Assembly (NCBI GenBank): GCA_014859265.1
Contig: JACUUN010000005.1
Coordinates: forward strand, 1-57,626
Length of the DNA stretch: 57,626 nt
Source: Coriobacteriia bacterium
Lineage (GTDB): Bacteria; Actinomycetota; Coriobacteriia; Anaerosomatales; SLCP01
Reading direction: 5' to 3'
Within the stretch, counting starts at the first letter, position 1. Each line of letters starts with the position of its first letter. Below the pieces are notes generated by a model. That model was not told the origin of the DNA. It saw nothing but the letters and a program-made list of their open reading frames with translations, and made no database searches. The translations under genes and the position numbers were made by a program. Positions 51,512-57,626 of the stretch are shown piece after piece.

Positions 51512-53533
51512 CTACTCGCCCGCTTCTGCCTCCTCTATGGAATCAGCCAGCTCAATCCATTCGCGTTCCATTTCCGCAAGAACTGACTTCAGTTCTGCGT
51601 ATTCCTTCATGGCAGCCGAGAATGCGTCGGGATCCTCGTAGAAAGACGGGTCCGCCATGAGGGATACGATCTCGTCGTGCCGGTGCTGGCCGCTGGCGAT
51701 CCGACTCTCGAGCTCGGCCAGACGTCCCCTGTTCTCGCGGGTAGCACGGTAGGTGCGATTGCGTACCTCCGCCTCGGCACGCTTCTGTTCTTTCGTCTTG
51801 CGCGCGACACCCGGTGCACCCGGACCCTGCTCTTCCGACACCGCGCCATCCCGTGATCGCGCACGCGCGCTGATGACAGGCGCCGCAGGCCCGCTCTGCA
51901 CCTCGGCATCGAGTTTCGCTCGCTTGAATAGGTAGTAATCGTAGTCTCCGGGAAACACCGTCGACCGCCCGCCCCGCACCTCGACTATCTTGTTCGCCAC
52001 CGACCGAATCAGATGTCGGTCATGGGTGATGAGCACGATCGTGCCCTGGAACTGTGCGAGTGCAGCCTCCAGTACGTCGGATGACGCGATATCGAGATGG
52101 TTCGTCGGCTCGTCGAGACAGAGGAACGGCGCAGGCTCCACCAGCATCTTCGCGAGTGCCAGCCGGCAGCGCTCGCCGCCGGAAAGAACACGGACGTGCT
52201 TGTTGACGTCGTCCCCACTGAAGAGGAAGGCGCCGAGCAGCCGGCGGACCTCGGCCTGGGTCCAACCGGGCGCCACGGCATCGAGCTCGTCGAACACGCT
52301 CTTGGCTCCGTCGAGCGCCTCCAGCTGATGCTGGGCGAAGTAGGCGACATCGACGTGGACGCCGTAGCGCCGCTCTCCGGCATCAGGCTCGAGCACCCCG
52401 GCAAGCATCTTCAGCAGCGTCGACTTACCGGCACCGTTCGGTCCGACGAGGGCCACTTTGTCCCCTCGGTAGAGCGTGAGGTCGAGTTTGTCGTACACGA
52501 CGTTGTCCCCGTACGCCTTGTGGACGCCGGCGAGTGTGACGACCTCTTCACCGGTTCGGGGTGGCTGAGGGAACGCGAACCGCACGGTCTTGCGCTCCTC
52601 GGGCAGCTCCACCATCTCTGCCTTGACCTTCTCGATGCGCTTGACGCGATCCTGTGCCTGACGCGCCTTCGTGTTCTTGTAACGGAATCGGTCCACGAAC
52701 GCCTGCATGTGGGCGATCTCCTTGAGCTGCCGCTCGTGCGTGACGCGCTGCTGCTCGCGGACCAGCTCGCGCTGGGCGAGATAGCGCTCGTAGGTGCCGG
52801 CGTACGTGGCAACCCTGCGCTGATCGATCTCGGCGACGTGGTCGACCAGGCCCTCCATGAAAGCCCGGTCGTGGCTCACGAGGACGATGGCTCCCTCGTA
52901 GCCACGCAGGAACGACTCAAGCCACGTCACGGTTTCAAGGTCGAGGTGGTTCGTTGGCTCGTCGAGGAGCAGGACATCGGGCTTGGCCAGCAGCAGCTTG
53001 CCGAGCGCGAGTCGCATCAGCCAGCCGCCGCTGAACTGTTCGGTCGGGCGCTCCAGGTCCGCCTCCTTGAACCCGAGCCCCGTGAGCACCGCGCGCGCCT
53101 CCGCTTCGACCCCGTAACCGCCTGCATGCTCGAAACGGTCGCGCAGCCGCCCGTACTCGGCAAGCAGGCGATCGGCCGTGGCCGGGTCCTCATCCGACAA
53201 CGATACCTCGGCAATCTCGTGCTCGAGCAAACTCAACCGATGCTCGAGGGTGGTGACGTCGGCTGCCGCAGTGAGCGCCTCGGCGAGCACCGTTCGGCCG
53301 TGCATCTCGATGGCTTCCTGCTTGAGGTAGCCGACTACGGCATCCTTCGCGAGCGTGACCGAGCCCTCGTCCGCTGTCTGCTCCCCGGAAATGATTTCGA
53401 GCAGTGTCGTCTTGCCCGCACCGTTGGGGCCGAGCAGCGCGAAGCGGTCGCGTGCGCCGACACGCAGTGACGCCCCCTCGAAGAGTACTCGCTCGCCGAA
53501 GGTTTTCGTCACTGTATCCACGGAGATAATCAC
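51512..53533 (-). CDS. ABC-F family ATPase (Uup/EttA-like)
   Basis: A 673-residue soluble protein with two ABC domains: Walker A GPNGAGKT near 35 and GPNGAGKS near 360, signatures [13 protein letters not shown] and [13 protein letters not shown], and [11 protein letters not shown] and [11 protein letters not shown]. The interdomain linker (about 240-310) is basic and helical, and a C-terminal coiled coil follows (about 580-673), as in Uup. ABC-F proteins act on the ribosome; some protect against antibiotics, but nothing here shows which role applies. The GTG start coincides with the predicted transcription start. Confidence 0.93.
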   Translation of the reverse strand: MIISVDTVTKTFGERVLFEGASLRVGARDRFALLGPNGAGKTTLLEIISGEQTADEGSVTLAKDAVVGYLKQEAIEMHGRTVLAEALTAAADVTTLEHRLSLLEHEIAEVSLSDEDPATADRLLAEYGRLRDRFEHAGGYGVEAEARAVLTGLGFKEADLERPTEQFSGGWLMRLALGKLLLAKPDVLLLDEPTNHLDLETVTWLESFLRGYEGAIVLVSHDRAFMEGLVDHVAEIDQRRVATYAGTYERYLAQRELVREQQRVTHERQLKEIAHMQAFVDRFRYKNTKARQAQDRVKRIEKVKAEMVELPEERKTVRFAFPQPPRTGEEVVTLAGVHKAYGDNVVYDKLDLTLYRGDKVALVGPNGAGKSTLLKMLAGVLEPDAGERRYGVHVDVAYFAQHQLEALDGAKSVFDELDAVAPGWTQAEVRRLLGAFLFSGDDVNKHVRVLSGGERCRLALAKMLVEPAPFLCLDEPTNHLDIASSDVLEAALAQFQGTIVLITHDRHLIRSVANKIVEVRGGRSTVFPGDYDYYLFKRAKLDAEVQSGPAAPVISARARSRDGAVSEEQGPGAPGVARKTKEQKRAEAEVRNRTYRATRENRGRLAELESRIASGQHRHDEIVSLMADPSFYEDPDAFSAAMKEYAELKSVLAEMEREWIELADSIEEAEAGE
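53525..53530 (+). promoter_or_regulatory. Possible -10 for the plus-strand oxidoreductase gene
   Basis: GATAAT matches the -10 consensus at five of six bases and would start RNA near 53537, leaving a short leader with GGGAGG (53549-53554) before the GTG at 53564. The -35 is weak. It overlaps the first codons of the ABC-F gene. Confidence 0.35.
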
Positions 53534-53539
53534 CGTGAC

Positions 53540-53568
53540 AGTCTACCAGGGAGGATTGGTCGTGTGAG
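53540..53568 (-). promoter_or_regulatory. Leaderless promoter of the ABC-F gene
   Basis: On the minus strand CTCACA (53563-53568), 17 bases, then TAGACT (53540-53545). The start site falls at or next to the GTG at 53533 and there is no ribosome site, so the mRNA is probably leaderless. The -35 overlaps the start codon of the divergent plus-strand gene. Confidence 0.5.
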
Positions 53569-54913
53569 CGCCAAGGGCAAGATCGTCGTGATAGGGTCCG
53601 GAGCGGCAGGGACCGGAGCGGCACGCACGCTGGCTGCGGCAGGTTGGGACACCACCGTGGTCGAGCGCGACCGCGTGGGAGGCACCTGCCTGTGGCGTGG
53701 TTGCATGCCGAAGAAGGCCCTCTACAACTCCGCACGCGCCCGACGCAATGCTGACCGAGCGGAGATGTTCGGCCTCGAGGGTGCCCGGGGTTTCGACTGG
53801 CAAAGCGTGCTGGCGTGGAAGTGGCATAGCCAGGAGACGTACGCGGGCGACCAGGAGGCCGGATTTACGGACCGGGGCATCCGGCTTGTGAAGGACGATG
53901 CCCGCTTCGTGTCGCCTGACGCTGTCGAGGTCGCTGGGGAACGTGTGTCCTTCGATCACGCGATCATCGCGACTGGCTCCCGGCCTGTCATTCCGCCCAT
54001 CACCGGTATCGAACTCGCCGACACCAGCACCGGCGCGCTCGGTTATCCTGAGCCACCTTCGTCGCTGCTGGTAGTCGGTGGAGGGTTCATCGGTCTGGAG
54101 CTCGGGGCGATCTACGCCTCCTTCGGCACTGAAGTCACCATCATTACCAGCGCCGTTCGACCGCTCGAGATGCTAGATGAGGAGATTTCCGCAATCCCAC
54201 TCCGCCGGTTGGAGCGACTCGGGGTGGCATTCCATACTTCCTGTCGGCTCAAGAGTCTCTCCGGCTCTCCCGGCGCGGTCACAGCGCGCTTCTCCGATGC
54301 TGCCGGAGCGTCACACGAGCGCACATGGGAGCGAGTGCTCGTCGCAGTCGGTCGCAAACCCTCCGTTGACGATCTCGATCTGGCAGCCGCGGGCGTGGAG
54401 GTCGACGGCCGTGGGGGAATCGTGCTCGACACGTCCCATCGCACCACAAATCCCCGCGTGTGGGTGGCAGGCGATGCGGCCGGTGGCATGATGCAGACCC
54501 CGATCGCTAACTACCAGGGGCGGACGGTGGCGGCATCCATCGACTCGGGCGCCGCAAGCGAACTGGACGACTCAATGGTCCCGACGTGCCTATTCACAAC
54601 ACCACAGGTGGCCCAGGTCGGACTCACTGAGACACAGGCACACGCATCTGGGATCGAGATCAGCATCGGACGCGCATCCTTCGAGTTCCTGGGTGCTGCA
54701 GTAATCGAGGATGAGCGCGATGGCCTGGTGAAACTGTTGTTCGCCGAGGACGACGGCAGGCTCGTTGGAGCGCATATCGCCGGACCGGCCGCGAGCGACC
54801 TCATCTACGCGGCGGCGGTTGCCATGCGATGCGGTGCCACTCGGGACACCCTGCGCGCGACCATCGGTATCCACCCGGCGTTTTGCGAGGCGCTCAACTG
54901 GGCCGCGGGGTAA
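53564..54913 (+). CDS. Class I pyridine-nucleotide disulfide oxidoreductase
   Basis: A 449-residue flavoprotein, the only plus-strand protein gene. FAD motif GSGAAGTGAA at 11-20, redox-active disulfide GGTCLWRGCMPKKAL near 39-53, NAD(P) motif VVGGGFIGLELG near 167, second FAD motif VWVAGDAAGG near 300, and the dimer-interface IGIHPAFCE with the catalytic His-Glu pair. It has the build of dihydrolipoamide dehydrogenase or mercuric/glutathione-type reductases but no heavy-metal domain or C-terminal vicinal cysteines. With no lipoyl enzymes nearby the substrate is open. A GTG start follows GGGAGG. Confidence 0.85.
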   Translation: MSAKGKIVVIGSGAAGTGAARTLAAAGWDTTVVERDRVGGTCLWRGCMPKKALYNSARARRNADRAEMFGLEGARGFDWQSVLAWKWHSQETYAGDQEAGFTDRGIRLVKDDARFVSPDAVEVAGERVSFDHAIIATGSRPVIPPITGIELADTSTGALGYPEPPSSLLVVGGGFIGLELGAIYASFGTEVTIITSAVRPLEMLDEEISAIPLRRLERLGVAFHTSCRLKSLSGSPGAVTARFSDAAGASHERTWERVLVAVGRKPSVDDLDLAAAGVEVDGRGGIVLDTSHRTTNPRVWVAGDAAGGMMQTPIANYQGRTVAASIDSGAASELDDSMVPTCLFTTPQVAQVGLTETQAHASGIEISIGRASFEFLGAAVIEDERDGLVKLLFAEDDGRLVGAHIAGPAASDLIYAAAVAMRCGATRDTLRATIGIHPAFCEALNWAAG

Positions 54914-54918
54914 ACGCG

Positions 54919-54942
54919 ACCTTGAGGCTCATGCCTCAAGGT
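54919..54942. terminator. Bidirectional terminator between convergent genes
   Basis: ACCTTGAGG-CTCATG-CCTCAAGGT is a perfect 9-bp stem. It starts six bases after the plus-strand oxidoreductase stop, and its loop contains the stop codon of the minus-strand GGDEF-EAL gene. No T-run is present on either side. Confidence 0.65.
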
Positions 54943-57439
54943 CGGCGCATCTCTCGACTTCACACGAGAGCAAGTCGAACAGCCGGTCGAACTCCCGGTC
55001 GTTCTCGACGACCGGCTCTGGCTGCTCGGGCACGTGCGTCAGCCTGTGCAGCTTGCACGAACCCCCTCTGTGGCACGGCTTACTCGGTCCCGGTTCGATC
55101 GTTGTGTTGCCTCCAGCTAGAACTTCTTCGATCTCAAATGCGGAACATGGATGCGAGAACAGATAACCCTGCACATGGTCGCAGCCCGCATGTCTCAGGT
55201 ACTCGAGATGACATGGTTTCTCGACGCCCTCGGCTACGGTACGCAAGTGGAGCTTGGATGCCAGAACGAGGATCGTATCGATGATTGGATGTGAATCTGA
55301 CTCCGCGCACAGGTCCGAGACAAAGGACCGGTCTATCTTCAGGATGCTGATGGGCAGTCCCTGCAGACGTTCAAGCGAGGAGTGACCGGTCCCGAAGTCG
55401 TCCAGCGCAAGCCCGACACCCATCGCTCTCAGTTGCTCGAACACCGGCGAGACCATATCGATCTCCCGCATCATCGCTGTCTCTGTGATCTCCAGCTCGA
55501 GATCTTCAGGCTTCAGGCCGGTATGGGCTAGAACCTCAGAAACCTCGTGGATGAGATCCCCGTCAATCATCTGGACCGCCGAAAGGTTCACCGCGACCCG
55601 GGGCACAGCGATGCCCGCCTGCCTCCACCGAGCGAGTGTCCCACACGCCTCGAAGAGGATCCACCGGCCCATTGGAACGATGAGACCACTCTCCTCGGCG
55701 ATATCCATGAACTCCTCCGGGCCAAGTACACCCCTTGTGGGGTGTCGCCAGCGCACCAACGCTTCGACGCCAGCAAGCCTACTGCTGTCGGCCGTGATGA
55801 TGGTCTGGTAGTGGATCTCGAGCTCTCCCTTGTCGACGGCATCGGCGAGCTCGTTCTTTGTCCGGAAGCGCTCCGAGATCGCCGTCTCCATGCTCGGCTC
55901 GTACACCTCGAAGCGGTCACCGCCTGCCTTCTTCGCGACATACATCGCGCGATCCGCCCGCTTCAGTGCCTCACTCGCCTGCATCCCCCTCTCGCAGTGG
56001 CAGATTCCAATGCTCGCGGATGGCCGCACGGTAAGCCCGCCTATCTCCATCGTCTCCGAAGAGAACTCCAGCAGCCGCAAGGCGATGTCCTCCGCGTGCG
56101 CCTTCGCTGTGACATCCGGCACTATGAGGACAAACTCATCGCCGCCAACCCGCCCGAGCGTGTCGCCATCGCGTGTCACCCAGCTGAGCCGGTCGCCCAT
56201 GATCTTGATCAGCTGGTCACCCGCGTCATGGCCCACCGTGTCGTTCACCGCCTTGAGATTATCGATGTCCACGTAGATGACGGCGAGTCCTTCGGCATCT
56301 CCCCGGTCCAGGTGAGCAAGGGCGCCGTTCAGCCGCTCGCTAACGAGGCGCCTGTTCGGAAGGCCCGTAAGCGGATCATCGTAGGCCATCTGGGAGACGA
56401 GCTCCTCCGCCTGACGACGCGCGGAGACGTCTCGCGAGACGTTCATAATCGCCGGGCCGCCGTCGAACACCACGAATTGGCTCCTCACTTCGACGGGTAG
56501 ACGCTGACCGCCCTTGCAGACGTTCATCACCTCGTAGAGCGCGGTGCCGGACTCGACAACGGTTCGCCGTTGGTTCTCGCGTGCATCCTCCTGCGACTCC
56601 GGCGCGATCCACGAGAAGGGCTCCAGCTCCAGAAACTCCTCGCGCGTGTAGCCGCGCATCTCGTGTGCCGCCTGGTTGAGATAGAGGATCCTACCATCCG
56701 GGCGAGTCACGATGACCGAATCGTGTACCGAGTCGAGCAGATGGGACTCGGAGCGCAGGCTCTCCTCTGTGCGCCGCCGCTCTGTCACGTCCTCCCCGTA
56801 CGAGATCACCTGCAGGACATCACCGGACTCGTTGAGCGCCGCCGAGCGGCTCCACCGCACAATCCGCTCCCCGATGCACGTGCGGACAGGGTACTCAAGG
56901 GTGGCACCAACCTGGCCGCGGCTCTCACAGAACCGCTCGAATTCGTCGCGCGCGTAGATGTCGGCTGCCTGTGTGCCCCAGAGTTCGAACGCGTCCTTGC
57001 CTACGACATCGTCCTCGGCGACGCCGAGCAGTTCGAGGCCGTACCGGTTCATATGCCTGACCGTGCCATCGGGGTCCAGCGTCGCCACCACAGCTGCAAC
57101 ACCATCGGCGTAGGTGCTGCGAACTGACTCGATCCGAGCGAGCAGCTCTGACGTTCGGCGAGCGTCGAAGGCCTCTGCACGGAAAGCGAGGGCGCCCCAC
57201 ACCACGCCGGTCGCCTGTACTACGCGCAGAAAAGCAAGGACATCGGCTTGATTCGTAACGCTTCGCCCCAGGAGGACGAGCGACGCGGCGATGCCTGCGA
57301 CACACGCGGCAGCAAAGGCGACAGCAGCCCTGCGCCACCGTCCCCGCACGGACGATGCGCGGAGGGCAAACACGATGACTGCGAGGGCGACCGCATGTAT
57401 GAGGAGTGCAGTCCAGTGCAGAAGCGCTTGTCCGGGCAT
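54929..57439 (-). CDS. Membrane PAS-GGDEF-EAL cyclic-di-GMP protein
   Basis: An 836-residue protein with about three N-terminal transmembrane helices (within 1-90), two PAS domains (about 105-220 and 230-350), GGDEF (about 355-520) and EAL (about 535-775). The GGDEF active site is intact (RVGGDEFV) with an RDGD inhibitory I-site five residues before it. The EAL domain keeps VEALVRW, NLSAVQM, ELEITET, DDFGTGHSSL and AEGVE. Both synthesis and breakdown of c-di-GMP are therefore possible. A C-terminal tail with CHRGGSC-LH could bind a metal. The ATG at 57439 has AAAGGA upstream, behind a sigma28-like promoter. Confidence 0.95.
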   Translation of the reverse strand: MPGQALLHWTALLIHAVALAVIVFALRASSVRGRWRRAAVAFAAACVAGIAASLVLLGRSVTNQADVLAFLRVVQATGVVWGALAFRAEAFDARRTSELLARIESVRSTYADGVAAVVATLDPDGTVRHMNRYGLELLGVAEDDVVGKDAFELWGTQAADIYARDEFERFCESRGQVGATLEYPVRTCIGERIVRWSRSAALNESGDVLQVISYGEDVTERRRTEESLRSESHLLDSVHDSVIVTRPDGRILYLNQAAHEMRGYTREEFLELEPFSWIAPESQEDARENQRRTVVESGTALYEVMNVCKGGQRLPVEVRSQFVVFDGGPAIMNVSRDVSARRQAEELVSQMAYDDPLTGLPNRRLVSERLNGALAHLDRGDAEGLAVIYVDIDNLKAVNDTVGHDAGDQLIKIMGDRLSWVTRDGDTLGRVGGDEFVLIVPDVTAKAHAEDIALRLLEFSSETMEIGGLTVRPSASIGICHCERGMQASEALKRADRAMYVAKKAGGDRFEVYEPSMETAISERFRTKNELADAVDKGELEIHYQTIITADSSRLAGVEALVRWRHPTRGVLGPEEFMDIAEESGLIVPMGRWILFEACGTLARWRQAGIAVPRVAVNLSAVQMIDGDLIHEVSEVLAHTGLKPEDLELEITETAMMREIDMVSPVFEQLRAMGVGLALDDFGTGHSSLERLQGLPISILKIDRSFVSDLCAESDSHPIIDTILVLASKLHLRTVAEGVEKPCHLEYLRHAGCDHVQGYLFSHPCSAFEIEEVLAGGNTTIEPGPSKPCHRGGSCKLHRLTHVPEQPEPVVENDREFDRLFDLLSCEVERCADLEA

Positions 57440-57497
57440 CTTGCGAATCCTTTGTCGAAACCGTGGTCCCTAGCGAGTGAGTCATGAGTTACTAACC

Positions 57498-57525
57498 CTA
57501 TCGACCTGCCGATGTGCCAACTTGA
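57498..57525 (-). promoter_or_regulatory. Sigma28-like promoter of the GGDEF-EAL gene
   Basis: On the minus strand TCAAGTTG (TCAA at 57522-57525), 16 bases after TCAA, then GTCGATAG (57498-57505). This matches the FliA/SigD/WhiG pattern TAAA-N15-GCCGATAA closely and has the same spacing as the promoter of the FlgM-like gene. The start would be about 50 bases before the ATG. Confidence 0.6.
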
Positions 57526-57526
57526 A

Positions 57527-57559
57527 CCCCAAGGCCGGTCGCACCATGAGGCTTTGGGG
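57527..57559. repeat. Copy B of the element found upstream of the FlgM-like gene
   Basis: CCCCAAGGCC and GGCTTTGGGG form a 10-bp stem (one G-U pair on the plus strand, one A-C mismatch on the minus strand) around a 13-base loop. It abuts the -35 of the sigma28-like promoter. CCCCAAGGCCGG and the following CACCATGAGGCT recur in copy A at 40066-40095. Confidence 0.5.
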
Positions 57560-57587
57560 GACGGGGCAACACCGAGAGCAACACAAA

Positions 57588-57612
57588 GGCCGGGAGCGAT
57601 ACGCTCCCGGCC
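57588..57612 (-). terminator. Strong terminator of an off-window minus-strand gene
   Basis: GGCCGGGAGCG and CGCTCCCGGCC pair perfectly over 11 bp around a 3-base loop. On the minus strand the stem is followed by TTTGTGTTG, a T-rich tail, so it ends a gene lying beyond the right edge. Confidence 0.75.
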
Positions 57613-57626
57613 TCATCATCCATGGT

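Noticed and set aside
52097-53470. 457-residue plus-strand ORF
   Set aside because: Antisense shadow of the ABC-F gene.
57498-57575. c-di-GMP riboswitch in front of the GGDEF-EAL gene
   Set aside because: The conserved class I core (GGCAAACC, CGCAAAGCC, and the GGTAG receptor) is not present, and a sigma28-like promoter lies downstream of the element.
1-57626. tRNA, rRNA, CRISPR arrays, transposons, prophage or attachment sites
   Set aside because: I looked in all gaps; none shows tRNA-like cloverleaf ends, spaced repeats, transposase ORFs or integrase genes.

Overview
The window is a dense, GC-rich bacterial chromosome segment from an organism that looks like an anaerobic or microaerophilic actinobacterium. 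My best guess is a Coriobacteriia-type lineage, for example the environmental Anaerosomatales/OPB41 group. The reasons are the GC content, frequent GTG starts, a DUF6504 gene behind an actinobacterial/Bacillus-type SOS box, the NIF3-DUF164-RNase H gene trio known from mycobacteria, ferrous iron uptake, and a complex I without the NuoEFG NADH module. The taxon is an inference. I found 58 complete protein genes and one gene cut by the left edge. All but one complete gene lie on the minus strand, mostly with ATGA or TGATG overlaps, so the window reads from right to left. I saw no rRNA, tRNA, CRISPR array, transposon or prophage.

In transcription order from the right edge: a PAS-GGDEF-EAL cyclic-di-GMP protein (54929-57439) sits behind a sigma28-like promoter. 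It converges on the only plus-strand gene, a class I pyridine-nucleotide disulfide oxidoreductase (53564-54913), which diverges from an apparently leaderless ABC-F gene. Next is an 11-gene nuo operon (51298 down to 40185), nuoABCDH-I*-JKLMN. Its NuoI (I*) is split by a GltD-like FAD/NAD(P)H oxidoreductase, which probably supplies the electron input normally provided by NuoEFG. nuoC appears to begin at CTG. An AT-rich palindrome with direct repeats lies upstream of nuoA. A FlgM-like gene behind a second sigma28-like promoter and a small membrane protein gene follow.

From 39264 to 15194 runs a superoperon-like block. It holds nucleoside salvage (deoB, pdp), a DHH-CBS-CCA-adding fusion enzyme, a site-2 protease, trpS, and scpA-scpB-rluB. 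Then come cobalamin nucleotide-loop genes (cobU, cobT, cobS, cobC), aromatic amino acid genes (hisC, aroF, tyrA, aroA), and cmk-plsC-ispH-DUF512-der-plsY-gpsA-rpe. An FMN riboswitch then precedes ribD-ribE-ribBA-ribH, closed by a strong hairpin.

The left part holds an unknown gene, then an IscR-type promoter/operator driving iscR-iscS-iscU-mnmA-PHP-nif3-DUF164-rnhA-queD. This ties Fe-S/sulfur supply to tRNA thiolation and queuosine precursor synthesis. A roughly 385-bp gap appears to encode a structured plus-strand RNA of about 170-210 nt with its own promoter. A DtxR/FeoA-fusion regulator with feoB follows behind a palindromic operator. Last is a DUF6504 gene behind a LexA box embedded in a promoter, with its operon running off the left edge.

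Most interesting for follow-up: the GltD module inserted in NuoI, the structured RNA at 3506-3715, the paired sigma28-like promoters with a related upstream element, the nuo upstream palindrome, and the CTG start of nuoC.
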